From positions 1 to 64,000 of the forward strand of contig JAKFUF010000030.1 in the NCBI GenBank assembly GCA_021732845.1: DNA of 64,000 bases. The letters are read 5' to 3'. This DNA comes from Planctomycetaceae bacterium. Its GTDB lineage: Bacteria > Planctomycetota > Planctomycetia > Planctomycetales > Planctomycetaceae. This document shows, one piece after another, positions 1 through 9,123 of this stretch. Numbering within the stretch: the stretch's first letter is position 1; every line of letters begins with the position of its first letter. The notes beneath the pieces are model-generated. The model ran no database searches. It was given only the letters and a program-made list of their open reading frames with translations, and had not been told where the DNA came from. The translations under genes were made by a program, and so were the position numbers.

Positions 1-1
1 G

Positions 2-841
2 GCGGGCACAACGGCTGAGTCCAAGACTCCCCAGGAGGTTGAGCCACAGCCGGAACTGGCGAATGCCTCGACGTTGAAGCTCGTCCAGGCCCTGGAACGC
101 GGCGAGCGGTGGGCCATCAAATATTGTCTGAGCCACCTGGAGCCGGATGGACAGTGTGGCATCAACCGCTTGCACCGGCGAGCTGACGACGCGGACGAGG
201 GCGAGGAGGAACCGGAGGTAGAAGAGACTGCCAGCGAGGTGGACGTCGTGGAGGATCCGGAGAAGATCCATGATTTCGAGCTGGCGACCAAGTACGTCGT
301 CGCCAATTACGGGCTGCTGTCGGGGCGACTCGAACTGCCGCCTGCGCCCCCTGTCGCGAAGGCGGTTTCCACCGCGGCCCCGAGCGCTGCTTCCGCAACC
401 ACCGCGCCCTCCGTCGTGCAATCAGAACGGGTGGTGATGACCCTGAAGAGGCCCGATGCCATTTATGTTGTGTCCACTCGCGAAACGGTGGCTGACCAGA
501 AAGGGTGTTCCCCGAGAAGCGGGGAAACAGTTTTGCCAGCCGCGCCCCCCATCGTGGATTTGACGCAGCCGAGTTCGGCGGAGGTCTTGTCGCAGCGCAG
601 TCTGCCGCAAGCAGGGACCGAAGACGCCGTCGAGAACGAAGACCTTGAAGACGAGGCGCACGGCCTGCCGGTCAAAACCCCGACGAAGCACAACGTGCTG
701 TCTGCTTCACATCTCATCGAGATGGAACCCACCGCGCCCCCTGTCGCGACCGGCGGGGCGAACCGGGATGGTCCCGCTCCCGCCGCCCTGGCTGACAGCG
801 CGGTGTTGAAGGGTGCGGCCCCCGCCATCGAGCAGAAGTAG
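2..841 (+). CDS. HTH/terminase-small-subunit-like paralogue, 5' end outside window
   Basis: The reading frame is open from base 2, so the first in-frame start (TTG at 74) is unlikely to be the real one and the 5' end lies outside the window. The visible part matches the C-terminal half of the protein at 2208-3335: both carry an 'ERGE/RxWAIKYCL' block followed by 'DPDG/EPDG..CGINR.HR', then an acidic stretch and a long Pro/Ala-rich, low-complexity tail with 'APPV' units. The WAIKY block resembles the end of phage terminase small-subunit-like HTH proteins, but that is inference; the HTH itself is not in the window for this copy. Function unknown. It converges with its paralogue across 1.4 kb of repeats. 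Confidence 0.6.
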   Translation, partial: AGTTAESKTPQEVEPQPELANASTLKLVQALERGERWAIKYCLSHLEPDGQCGINRLHRRADDADEGEEEPEVEETASEVDVVEDPEKIHDFELATKYVVANYGLLSGRLELPPAPPVAKAVSTAAPSAASATTAPSVVQSERVVMTLKRPDAIYVVSTRETVADQKGCSPRSGETVLPAAPPIVDLTQPSSAEVLSQRSLPQAGTEDAVENEDLEDEAHGLPVKTPTKHNVLSASHLIEMEPTAPPVATGGANRDGPAPAALADSAVLKGAAPAIEQK

Positions 842-916
842 GAACGGCGCGATTCCCAGCGAGGCCCCGGTGATCTGGAAACGCGCCTCGGTCCCTGAAG
901 AAATCGTTCAACGGAT

Positions 917-1149
917 AAGGATCGCAGCAACAATAACTGTGACATCTTGCTTGCTAGATGGCTGGCCGATGTGAACGAGTCCATCAGCCAGCACGCGTTA
1001 GGACCGCGGCAAGAATAACTGTCGACTTTTGACAAGCTGTACAGCCAATGAGCCGGAGGGCCTTAGCCCCCGGTTGGAGGATAATCGGAAGACGCCAACG
1101 CCACAAACCGGACGCTAAGAACCGGAGAAAGAATAGCTGTCGCATTCTT
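917..1149. repeat. Three degenerate ~30-bp direct repeats
   Basis: Three related units occur at 917-945, 998-1030 and 1115-1149, with a fourth at 1507-1535. The common core is roughly TAAGGATCGCAG, then CAATAACTGT, then a GACAT-like end; the first and fourth copies are nearly identical. Spacing is irregular (about 80, 115 and 390 bp), which argues against CRISPR. They sit between two convergent paralogues. Confidence 0.6.
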
Positions 1150-1194
1150 AGTTAGAACGAATTACTCTCCCGGGCGACGATGGCAAAAATCATC

Positions 1195-1416
1195 CCGGAG
1201 GGATGAAAGCTCTTAGCCGGGGGTTGAGCGAAGCGACACCCCCGGTTAGGAACCAGGAAAAGATCCGATCCCGGAGGGATCGCAGCATCCTGCGAGCAAC
1301 GGTGCTGGCACCCCTGCCGGGGTGCGTTCGTCACTCTTGCTTTTCCGGGGGTGTCGCTTCGTGTCTGTCGACACTTCGCTCAACCCCCGGCTAAGAGCTG
1401 TGATCCCTCCGGGATC
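1195..1416. repeat. Large imperfect inverted repeat
   Basis: The left arm (about 1195-1246) contains CTCTTAGCCGGGGGTTGAG and the right arm (about 1346-1416) its reverse complement, CTCAACCCCCGGCTAAGAG. Both arms are edged by CCGGAGGGAT/ATCCCTCCGG. Smaller hairpins lie between the arms. Short reading frames here read straight through the palindromes and are not credible genes. It looks like a non-coding palindromic repeat unit. Confidence 0.65.
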
Positions 1417-1701
1417 ATCCCTGGTCACGCCGCTCTTTCAATAAACTGCTGTTCTGTGCTCCTCAACACGCCGACATAAAACTCCCTTTTATTGATGACG
1501 CGATCCTAAGGATCGCAGCAACAATAACTGTGACATTTGTCTCCCTATCCAGCAGCGAACGCCATCAGGGACAACGGATGAAGTTGGTGGTGAAGTCGAC
1601 AGGCCTGGCAAAACGGTGCGGGAATCGTACGGTCATAAATTAACCACGAATTCTCATGGCGCGGGCTTGCCCGAAACCCAACACCCCGGAGTGTCGCATC
1701 G

Positions 1702-1945
1702 TCAGCCCCAACGGGGCAGAATTCGATAGCCCAGGGCGAAGTTGGCAACGCCAACGGAGCCCTGGGTGCAATGACGACGAACGACGGAGCCCCAATCGGG
1801 GCGTGACCGTGATGTTTGTCGGATGTTCAATGAATCTCACCCCGTTGGGGCTCCCTTTCTCGCACCGACTCCGACCCAGGGCTCCGCCGACATTCGTCGG
1901 CTGCGCCCTGGGCTGTCGAATCCTGCCCCGTTGGGGCGGTTGGCC
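1702..1945. repeat. Inverted repeat with CCCCAACGGGGC arms
   Basis: GCCCCAACGGGGC and AGCCCAGGGC blocks on the left (about 1702-1810) are mirrored by CCCCGTTGGGGC and GCCCTGGGCT on the right (about 1850-1945), giving a nested palindrome with TTGGCAACGCCAA and similar small hairpins. The whole stretch 841-2208 holds no convincing gene; the overlapping reading frames on both strands are by-products of the palindromes. Confidence 0.6.
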
Positions 1946-2207
1946 AGAGTCTGACCAGAAGCAGAACCCGCTATTGATCACTGATTTCCAGCACGCGCTG
2001 GCGAAATCGTCGCGGCACGCCAACAACCTGACGGTTAGTAGTACGAATCTTGCGAATCTTCACGAATCACCAACCGGATTCGCATCGCAGTTGATGGAAT
2101 CCATCTCGTTTTCATTCGTGTTATTCGGCTTATTCGTGAAAAATCGTGGTTCCCCTTTTCGTTGTCTAGGATCGGCGTTCGGTCAGCTCCGTGACGCGCA
2201 CAGTTAT

Positions 2208-3335
2208 TCAACCGAAACCCGTTGGCGTCGGTTCGCTGCCATTGTCGCCAGAAAATGCCTGATCGACCCGGGAATCTTTGATCACGTCCTCCGGCCGATC
2301 GGCGGGTGATGACAATCCAGGCACGCCCGGCTGCATCAGCTCCAAGATGGGGGGCGCGCAGTCCGCCACCGGCCGACTCGCCATGGGGCCGGGGGGTGAG
2401 GCACCATGGCTCGCCTCAAAGATCTTGCAAGGTGGCGCGAGCAGTGCGGGTTTCGTGATAGGGGGCGCGGACAGTGCCGATTCGACCACGGTTTGAGAGG
2501 CGGCAACCGGTTTGGTGACAGGGGGCGCGGGTGATGCCGGTTGAACCACGGTTTGAACCGCGGCTTCGGCGGTCGATTTAGCGACCGGAACCGACCTCAT
2601 TACAGGGGGCGCGGCTGGCGCTTTCATTGTTCCGATCAGGTCCCCAAAGCGATCCTGTGCATGTTCGGTCGCCTGATCGTAGCCGGGGAGTTTTTGCGCC
2701 ACTACCGTCTGTGGCTCCGAGCCTTCAGCGTCGAAGTCGCAGTCGTTTTCCACATCCCTGTGAGCCCGGTTGATGCCGCAATGGCCATCCGGGTCCAGGT
2801 GTTTCAAACAGTACTTGATGGCCCACGGTTCGCCGCGTTCCACCGCCCGAATCAGCCGGAGCGTCGAGGCGTCTGCCTTTTCGGGTTGCGGCACAAGTTC
2901 CTGCTGAGTCTTCGACTGTGTGCAGGACTCACCCGAACGGGATTCGCGTGGCACAGAGGACGACGCCGACTGCCCCAGCAGGCAGTCCATGCCGAACATC
3001 AAGGCCCAGGGAGCCTTGGCATCGATCGCCTTGCCGAGTTGGTCCCAGGCCACCTTTACCACGACGGCGCGTGCCGCTTCTCGCGCCGCCTGCAACTGCG
3101 GTGCGCGGTCAATCCGCCGGTAGAGCGCCGGCCGCCTGATCCCCAGCGACAGGGCGACATACGTGAGAATCCCCATGTGCGTGATGATCTCGATGTAGTT
3201 CTGCAAATCGGTGAACTTGCAGTCGCTCCGCAGCTTCCGCGCCCTGCCCGCGGACGCCCGCACATCCGGCGGCACACCTTCCCCTGGCAACTCCTGCGGG
3301 GCATTTCCCACCGAGTCCTGATGACATCCGCCCAC
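2208..3335 (-). CDS. HTH/terminase-small-subunit-like protein with proline-rich tail
   Basis: A 375-residue frame with a GTG start. An HTH-like segment lies at about residues 55-80 ('VALSLGIRRPALYRRI'), followed by a helical block and the 'WAIKYCLKHLDPDG' motif near residue 165. After about residue 190 the protein is acidic, then turns into degenerate repeats of 'APPV/ITKP.VA' to the C-terminus. The N-terminal arrangement resembles small terminase or other HTH DNA-binding proteins, so DNA binding is a reasonable inference; the tail is probably disordered. It is a paralogue of the gene at the left edge of the window. An AT-rich upstream region (3360-3450) probably holds its promoter. Confidence 0.55.
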   Translation of the reverse strand: MGGCHQDSVGNAPQELPGEGVPPDVRASAGRARKLRSDCKFTDLQNYIEIITHMGILTYVALSLGIRRPALYRRIDRAPQLQAAREAARAVVVKVAWDQLGKAIDAKAPWALMFGMDCLLGQSASSSVPRESRSGESCTQSKTQQELVPQPEKADASTLRLIRAVERGEPWAIKYCLKHLDPDGHCGINRAHRDVENDCDFDAEGSEPQTVVAQKLPGYDQATEHAQDRFGDLIGTMKAPAAPPVMRSVPVAKSTAEAAVQTVVQPASPAPPVTKPVAASQTVVESALSAPPITKPALLAPPCKIFEASHGASPPGPMASRPVADCAPPILELMQPGVPGLSSPADRPEDVIKDSRVDQAFSGDNGSEPTPTGFG

Positions 3336-3615
3336 TGCTCTTCCCCTGCCTGCCTAGTAATATATACGCCTGTTCAAATACTCTACCGGCAGTGTATTGG
3401 AATGTCAATACAATAAATAGTTGTTTGTTATGTTTTAAAATAAATGCGAATGACGGCGTGATGTCGCCTGTCGCTTCCAAACCCAAACTCGTCTGAGCCC
3501 ACTTTCACGAATCTGAAGCATGATCTGAGCAGACCAACGGTGTATGCTGGCTCAGAGAGTTTTCTCCGCTTTGGGTCAACTCGCACCAGTTGCCAACGCC
3601 TTTTCAAGTCCTTGG

Positions 3616-3945
3616 ATGACGGCTGCCATGCAGACGCTGCGCATTTTCATCTCCAGCCCCGGGGACGTGTCTGAAGAGCGAGACCAGGCCCGGCGGGTGA
3701 TCGACAGCCTGCAGCGGCAGTACAGCGGCGTGACATTGCAGGCGGTGATGTGGGAAGACCTGGCGCTTCCCGCCACGGCGTCGTTCCAAGAGAGCATTGA
3801 TGTCCTGCTGCACCAGCAGCCGATCGACGTGGCGGTGTTCATCCTCTGGTCGCGTCTCGGCAGCCCTCTCGGCGCGGCGATCACGCGGCCCGATGGCTCG
3901 CCCTACCGCAGCGGCACCGAGCGCGAATTCGACCTGATGCGTTGA
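3616..3945 (+). CDS. Truncated DUF4062 (nSTAND-type) N-terminal domain
   Basis: Reads 'LRIFISSPGDVSEERDQA' near the N-terminus, then 'WEDLALPATASFQ' and 'DVAVFILWSRLGSPLG', ending at 'SGTEREFDLMR' and a stop. This is the DUF4062 domain found at the N-terminus of large NACHT/WD40 or TPR nSTAND proteins, normally of many hundreds of residues. Here only the N-terminal domain survives (109 residues from ATG 3616; 3628 is an alternative), and homology stops exactly where an unrelated amidohydrolase fragment begins on the other strand. The frame is open upstream to 3544. Most likely a non-functional remnant of a defence- or signalling-type protein. Confidence 0.7.
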   Translation: MTAAMQTLRIFISSPGDVSEERDQARRVIDSLQRQYSGVTLQAVMWEDLALPATASFQESIDVLLHQQPIDVAVFILWSRLGSPLGAAITRPDGSPYRSGTEREFDLMR

Positions 3946-4188
3946 CGGGTGAGCATTTGCTCTGGATGCAGTGGCTCGGTCATGCCGCGGGGCTGGCCGG
4001 TGAGGGTGGTCCACATTCCGAGCCACGGGTTGTACGGGTTGACGGCGCGGAGGCTGCCGATTTTCTGCATGTGGTCCGAGCCACCGCCCACGATCACACC
4101 GCTGTTTTGACAATGACTTGTAGGGTTGGAAGTAAGCCAGCCGCTCGTCGCCGAACTGCCGCAGCAGGGTGCAAGCTCTCCGGTGAGT
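3946..4188 (-). pseudogene. Amidohydrolase (family 3-like) fragment, frameshifted
   Basis: On the minus strand one frame reads 'LLRQFGDERLAYFQPYKSL' (about 4170-4115). A different frame then continues with 'GVIVGGGSDHMQKIGS', 'NPYNPWLGMWTTLT' and 'EPLHPEQMLTR', down to about 3948. Together these match the C-terminal third of planctomycete YtcJ-like amidohydrolases, so a single-base indel lies near 4110. The fragment lacks both ends and abuts the truncated DUF4062 gene. Clear pseudogene. Confidence 0.65.
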
Positions 4189-4444
4189 CTCAAAGTCGCC
4201 CAGTCACTCCGGCCGGGTTCGAGTCACGGAGTGACTCGCCTACTTTGTGACTCACGGCCGCCGCAACCGGTCCTTGCCGCGCCTGTGATGGTCGCCGCCA
4301 TACGGAGTTAAACTCGGTGTGGGGCAGAAATCACAGGCTCGGAGCAAAAGACGACTTTGTGCAGTCCTGACAACATTGGCCGGCACATGCATCTGGAGTT
4401 GATCTTTGCCTCACTTCCGATCCCGTGGCCGAACCAACAGCTTT

Positions 4445-4550
4445 TATTCGCGTCAATTCGCGTTCATTCGCGGTTTCTCCCCGCAGCCTGTTGACCGATG
4501 TCGGCTAGTTGAATTTCGGAACCGCGAATGAACGCGAATCGACGCGAATA
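4445..4550. repeat. Imperfect hairpin repeat
   Basis: Arms 4445-4477 and 4518-4550 are inverted copies built on GCGTTCATTCGCGG / CCGCGAATGAACGC with a 40-bp loop. The surrounding 4250-4830 stretch holds no recognisable gene. Confidence 0.7.
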
Positions 4551-4833
4551 GGCTGCCTTGGCTGGGGCACATGTTCTTGTCATGCATCCCGTGGGAACTC
4601 GTCCGCAGTTCTGCCGGCTTGTGTGAAACACCAGAGGGCTCGCGCCGGCGCAAGCCGTCCGCTGAATGAGGATCGACCCGTGGTGGGCTTTAAGAAAGGC
4701 CAGGTGGTACTTCTGCTCCGGCTTGAACTGCTTGCGCTGACATGCTGGAATTCGAGTCGGCGGACCTTCAACGGTGGCTGGCGCGGCAAAATTGACGGTG
4801 GATTGTTCAACACTTCGAAAGGAACTTCAAACC

Positions 4834-5823
4834 ATGCAACTGCGACGACTTGGTGCCAGCGGGCTGATGGTGACACCTGTGTGTCTCGGAACGATGACCT
4901 TTGGTTCGCCGGTTCCAGAGACGGAATCGATCAGCCTGATCCATGCCGCGCAGGATCTGGGGATCAACTTCATCGACACCGCGAACGTCTACGAAGGCTA
5001 CAAGCGGTTTTTGGGCAGTCCGGGGGGTGTGGCGGAAGCGATTGTTGGCAAGGCAATTCAAGGCCGCCGTGATAGATGGGTGGTGGCGACAAAGGTGGGC
5101 GCGCCGGTGGGGCCTGGACCACAGGACCGTGGGCTCTCACCCACACATATCCTGCGGGAGGTTGACCGCAGTCTGAAACGGCTGCAAACTGACTACATCG
5201 ACCTGTACATCATCCATTGGCCGGACCGGCAGGTGCCGCCAGAAACGACGCTGGCGGCGATCGACCAGTGCGTGCGGCAGGGGAAGGTGCGGTCATTCGG
5301 GGCTTCGAATCACTCCGCCTGGCAAATGTGCGAGTTTCGGTGGCTCGCCGATCGGACCTGTGGCCCGCGCGTGGTTACGTCACAGGTCCCGTTCAGCCTG
5401 CTGCGACGGGAGTTCGAACCAGACCTGGCATTCTGTGAAAAATATGGCATCGGCGTGACGCCCTATCAGGCTCTCCAAAGCGGCCTGCTGACCGGGAAGT
5501 ACCGTCCAGGCGAGCCACTGCCTCCGGATTCGCGGGCGGCCGAGAAGCCGGATTGGATCTGGAAAGTCGATGAGCCCCTGCTGAAACGGCTGGAAGCACT
5601 GCGGCATCTGGCCGACGAGCTGGGAACGTCGCTGACGCGCTATGCGCTCGCCTGGACTCTGACCCGCCCCGGGATCGTGTCCAACATCGTGGGGGTCAAG
5701 CGGCTGGAACAGCTTCGCGAAGCGGTCGAGGCGGCGGCCTTGCAGATCCCACCCGAACACTTTCCGCGAATCGACGCGATCTGCCCACCGCCATGGAAGC
5801 AGCCGGATCCATTGCGGGGATGA
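4834..5823 (+). CDS. Aldo/keto reductase
   Basis: A 329-residue (alpha/beta)8 NAD(P)H-dependent oxidoreductase, probably cytosolic. The N-terminus 'RRLGASGLMVTPVCLGTMTFG' region, 'FIDTANVYEGY' (catalytic Asp and Tyr), 'VVATKVG' (catalytic Lys) and 'DLYIIHWPD' (catalytic His) form the family's tetrad; the C-terminal 'IVGVKRLEQL' lies in the cofactor-binding region. ATG 4834 is chosen over an upstream in-frame start because AAGGAAC precedes it and homology starts at residue 1. Substrate unknown; probably an aldehyde or sugar. Monocistronic, followed by a hairpin at 5884-5908. Confidence 0.9.
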   Translation: MQLRRLGASGLMVTPVCLGTMTFGSPVPETESISLIHAAQDLGINFIDTANVYEGYKRFLGSPGGVAEAIVGKAIQGRRDRWVVATKVGAPVGPGPQDRGLSPTHILREVDRSLKRLQTDYIDLYIIHWPDRQVPPETTLAAIDQCVRQGKVRSFGASNHSAWQMCEFRWLADRTCGPRVVTSQVPFSLLRREFEPDLAFCEKYGIGVTPYQALQSGLLTGKYRPGEPLPPDSRAAEKPDWIWKVDEPLLKRLEALRHLADELGTSLTRYALAWTLTRPGIVSNIVGVKRLEQLREAVEAAALQIPPEHFPRIDAICPPPWKQPDPLRG

Positions 5824-5883
5824 GTGCCAAGGATCGCAGCAACACCCCCGTCATTGTTGCTGCACACACCCTACAAAGAGTGA

Positions 5884-5908
5884 AAGCCCGGCGCGATGCG
5901 CCGGGCTT
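5884..5908. terminator. Bidirectional hairpin between convergent genes
   Basis: AAGCCCGGCGC-GAT-GCGCCGGGCTT forms a perfect 11-bp stem between the end of the aldo/keto reductase gene and the end of the minus-strand operon. It can serve both strands, although there is no long T-tract. Confidence 0.6.
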
Positions 5909-5937
5909 GTGTGCTTACCGTTGCAGGACATCCGAGT

Positions 5938-6099
5938 TTACGTCGGCGGAGCCCAGTTGTAGTGGTTCAATTCCAGACCGAGCAGGACACATCCCCACAA
6001 CAGGGCGGCAAAGCTGACGAGCAGCAGAGCCACGTAGATATCGGGAGCGGGCGGCGGGCCTTTCGGGGCGGATTTGGCATTAGAGCTTCGACGTGACAT
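5938..6099 (-). CDS. Small single-pass membrane protein
   Basis: A 53-residue frame starting at ATG 6099, which lies inside the 3' end of the upstream gene (stop 6080), so it is probably translationally coupled. N-terminal 20 residues are basic and proline-rich, followed by one hydrophobic segment ('YVALLLVSFAALLWGCVLL') and a short tail ending 'NHYNWAPPT'. The longer in-frame extension to 6210 runs antisense-like through the neighbour and is rejected. Function unknown; the third gene of a membrane/coiled-coil operon. Confidence 0.6.
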   Translation of the reverse strand: MSRRSSNAKSAPKGPPPAPDIYVALLLVSFAALLWGCVLLGLELNHYNWAPPT

Positions 6100-6949
6100 G
6101 GTCGCCTTTCTGGAAGCTGCCGTTCCCCGCGCGTTCGGTGACCACAGCCACCGATTTGTCCGGGTAGGTCTTGATGATGGTGATTTTTCCGAGGTATTTC
6201 GGTGAGCCACCGGCGGCTGCCGAGCGGTACACCACCAGTTCGTGGCCTTTTCGCAACTGGTCGTCGTGTCCCAGCGACACGATCAGCAGTTCCGATCCGC
6301 CGGGAGACTTGGCGGGTTCCGAGGCTTCGATTTCGCCTTCGACGCGGGGGGGGATCTTCACGTCGGCGGCCAGGTCGGCCGTATCAGTCGAAATGCCGTT
6401 CTTCAACAGCACGGTGTGCAGGGCACCCACTTCCTTGATCAACTGCTGGTTCTTGAGTTCGGCATTGCGTTTTTCAACCTGGGCTTCCTTGAGGGCGTCT
6501 TCGGTGGCCAGCTTTTCCTTGACGACCGCGTTCCGGCTGTCGAGCAGTTGCTTGTTGATTTCGCGCTGTTGGAGTGTTTCCTGCCGGCGGGCCTCGGCCT
6601 CTTCGGTGGCGATCTCCTGCTGCTGCCGCATCACGGCGACCTGCTGCTCACCGATGACCACCCGCTGCTTCGTGGCTTCGAATTCCTGCTGCATTCCCGT
6701 CATCTTGAATTCGGCCACTTCGCGGGCCTTCTTTTCCTTGTCGAGGGCTTCGGCGGCTTCGCGTTTGGCCTGCTCCATCTGCCCCGTCAACTGGCCGGAA
6801 TTCGTCTTTTCCGTGGCCAGGTCCTTCTTCAGCTTTTCGGCGGTGGCCCGCCAGTTGGTGTGCGTCGAATAGACCGCACCGGCCAGCGTCATGAACAGGA
6901 TGGACGCGATCAGTTGCAAAACAACTGCGATCTTGCCGATGAAATTCAT
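6080..6949 (-). CDS. Membrane-anchored coiled-coil protein
   Basis: 289 residues. One N-terminal transmembrane segment (about residues 5-27) is followed by a long, charged coiled coil rich in E, K, Q and A (about 30-180), then a compact beta-rich C-terminal domain (about 205-289, 'SELLIVSLGHDDQLRKGHELVVYR', 'YLGKITI'). The coiled coil would project from the membrane and present the terminal domain. No enzyme motif is visible. Middle gene of a minus-strand operon with the exported coiled-coil protein upstream and the 53-residue membrane protein downstream. Confidence 0.75.
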   Translation of the reverse strand: MNFIGKIAVVLQLIASILFMTLAGAVYSTHTNWRATAEKLKKDLATEKTNSGQLTGQMEQAKREAAEALDKEKKAREVAEFKMTGMQQEFEATKQRVVIGEQQVAVMRQQQEIATEEAEARRQETLQQREINKQLLDSRNAVVKEKLATEDALKEAQVEKRNAELKNQQLIKEVGALHTVLLKNGISTDTADLAADVKIPPRVEGEIEASEPAKSPGGSELLIVSLGHDDQLRKGHELVVYRSAAAGGSPKYLGKITIIKTYPDKSVAVVTERAGNGSFQKGDHVTSKL

Positions 6950-7029
6950 TATCCCTCGCTCCGAAAAACGTCCTGTAGATTGTTGGCCGTGCGTTGACGG
7001 CGGAGGTGTCTGCGAAACCCGCCATCAAA

Positions 7030-7677
7030 TCAGTTTTTCGGCGCGTCGTCGGGGTCTTGTGCCGGCTTGGCTTCTTCTGGCTGCACTTCGGGCTTTGTTT
7101 CAACGGGTGCCGCAGTCGGTGGGGGGTCGTAGCCCACGGCTGGGCGGTCGGCCTCCAACAGTTTGTGCCGCAATTCCGCCCGGGCCAGCATCCCTTCTGC
7201 CTGCACGAGCAGGTCTTTGAATTTTTGGACTTCGCGTTCGGCCGCCTTGCGGTCAGACCGGATGGCCACCAGTTGATTCATCAACTGAATTCCCTCTTCG
7301 CGCAGCCGCTGGGCTTCGTCCCGGATCGTCCGAGCTTCGCCGGATTTCTCGATCTGCCGTCGTGAAAGCGCGACGAGGTCGGCCTCTAGCGCCTGGAGTT
7401 CGCGGGCGATCAAGTCTCCCCGCTTGACCAGTGCCTCGGTGTCGGCCTTGTTCACCAGCCTGGCCTCGTCGATTTTCTTTTGCAGCTCGCCAGCATTCGG
7501 ACGCTGCGCCCGGATCCCCTCCAAAATCGCGCTCTGCGTGGCGATTTCCGCCTTCAGATTTTTGGACTTGGCCGGCAGCTCGTCGACCACGGTGTTGCTG
7601 GCGGCGGCAAACCCGAAAAAGGCGAGGCTGGCGCAGGCGATCGTGACAGTCACGGCTTTGAAGAGAGTTGTCTTCAT
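7030..7677 (-). CDS. Exported coiled-coil protein
   Basis: 215 residues with a Sec-type signal (MKTTLFKAVTVTIACASLAFFGFAAA region, cleavage near residue 26). The body is almost entirely helical with heptad-like charge patterns (about 30-175). The C-terminus is Pro/Glu-rich and disordered, from 'YDPPPTAAPVETKPEVQP' on. First gene of the operon, 80 bp upstream of the membrane-anchored coiled-coil gene, so the two may interact in the periplasm. No family recognised. Confidence 0.7.
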   Translation of the reverse strand: MKTTLFKAVTVTIACASLAFFGFAAASNTVVDELPAKSKNLKAEIATQSAILEGIRAQRPNAGELQKKIDEARLVNKADTEALVKRGDLIARELQALEADLVALSRRQIEKSGEARTIRDEAQRLREEGIQLMNQLVAIRSDRKAAEREVQKFKDLLVQAEGMLARAELRHKLLEADRPAVGYDPPPTAAPVETKPEVQPEEAKPAQDPDDAPKN

Positions 7678-8042
7678 CGGTTATGCCACTGGACTCGGTT
7701 GTGCCAGGAGGGCGGCAAATCCGTTCGCCGGAATCCGTAAAATCAGATTGTGTGTTGAATTGTCACGCGAGAGATGTGAAGCGGTCTCAAGGGAGGCGCT
7801 TCGCCGCGCTGAACGTCACCAAGTATATTCGTCGAAAAAAACCAATGTCAATCAGGAAAACTCAGCCTACCATCCCACGTCGGCCGTTGCCGGACATCCG
7901 CGGAACAATCGTCACATCCAGACCGGGTGCAATGCTGCTCGACATCTGGGCACGCCACACAGTATGACATGCAAACTGGGTGGCCGCCATTTCTTGTTGG
8001 CTAATCCCGCCGATTCACGCCAACTCGCTGGGGAGTGCTGCC

Positions 8043-8951
8043 GTGTCACCGTTCGATCGCCGTCTGTTTCTGGGGTCCACCATCACCGCCGCCGGGGCTC
8101 TGGCACTCGGAACATCTCTGAGGGACGATAATCCCCTTCAGGCGGACGAAGATCACAGTCAGCTTGGGAAAACGCCGCACACCAGGTTCGCTGTAAACAT
8201 CGAGATGTGGTTCCGCAAACTGCCGTTCCTGGAGCGCATGCGGCAGGCGGCGGCGCTCGGATTCCCGGCCGTCGAGTTCTGGCCCCTGGCTGGCAAGGAT
8301 TTGCCGGCGGTGGCCGCCCTCAGCCGGGAGTTGAAGCTCGACATCGCACAATTCACCGCGTGGGGCTTCACGCCAGGCCTCAACGATCCCAAAAACCACG
8401 GCGACTTCGTGAAGGCGATCGAGGAGGGCTGCAAGGCGGCCAAACTGCTCAACTGCAAGCTGATGACGGTGGTGGCCGGCAACGACATTCCCGGCGTGTC
8501 GCAGGCCGAAATGCACAAGCAAACGATCGCGGGGCTGAAACTCGGCGCCCCCATCGCCGAAGCCAACGACGTGACGCTGATCCTGGAACCGATGAACATC
8601 CGCGTCGACCACAAGGGCCATTGCCTGTATGGCAGCGCTCCGGCGATTGCCATCTGTCAGGCTGTCGGTTCGACCCATGTGAAAATCAACTGGGACCTGT
8701 ATCACATGCACATCACCGAGGGGGATTTGTGCGGACATCTGCGCGAGGGGATGGCCACCAAGACGATAGGATACCTGCAATTGGCCGACCATCCGGGACG
8801 CAATGAACCCGGGACGGGCGAGATTCATTACAACCGCGTCCTCAAGGAAGCCCACGATCTGGGATACCGTGGCTACGTGGGTCTGGAGTTGAATCCCAAA
8901 ACCACGGAACTTGCCGCCGCAAAGGGAGTCGCCGCCGCCGACATCTGGTGA
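8043..8951 (+). CDS. Tat-exported hydroxypyruvate isomerase-like TIM barrel
   Basis: 302 residues from GTG 8043 (GGGGAG lies just upstream; an in-frame ATG at 7980 lacks homology). The N-terminus '[19 protein letters not shown]' is a twin-arginine-type signal. The rest is an AP-endonuclease-2/xylose-isomerase-like barrel: '[11 protein letters not shown]', 'LILEPMN' (metal-binding Glu), '[16 protein letters not shown]' and '[22 protein letters not shown]'. This pattern is that of hydroxypyruvate isomerase (Hyi) and related sugar isomerases. The substrate is unproven; planctomycetes have many exported members. The upstream 7677-8043 region shows no further gene. Confidence 0.8.
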   Translation: MSPFDRRLFLGSTITAAGALALGTSLRDDNPLQADEDHSQLGKTPHTRFAVNIEMWFRKLPFLERMRQAAALGFPAVEFWPLAGKDLPAVAALSRELKLDIAQFTAWGFTPGLNDPKNHGDFVKAIEEGCKAAKLLNCKLMTVVAGNDIPGVSQAEMHKQTIAGLKLGAPIAEANDVTLILEPMNIRVDHKGHCLYGSAPAIAICQAVGSTHVKINWDLYHMHITEGDLCGHLREGMATKTIGYLQLADHPGRNEPGTGEIHYNRVLKEAHDLGYRGYVGLELNPKTTELAAAKGVAAADIW

Positions 8952-9123
8952 AAGTCGCGGGTCGCGGCCTGCCGGTTGTGCCATCCTGGAATTCCAAGAT
9001 TCAATGGTTCTCCGAGGCTGGCGAACCGGTTATTCTGTCAGTTCACTGACTGCGGGTTCGACCTGCGGCTTTGAATGCGACTTTGGAATGCCAGCGATCA
9101 TCGTCTCGAGGTCTTTGTCTGAA

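Noticed and set aside
917..1149. Possible CRISPR-like short repeats
   Set aside because: Units are degenerate and irregularly spaced, with no constant-length spacers.
1640..2309. Overlapping frames on both strands
   Set aside because: They read through palindromic repeats, giving mirror-image peptides; typical of repeat-encoded spurious ORFs.
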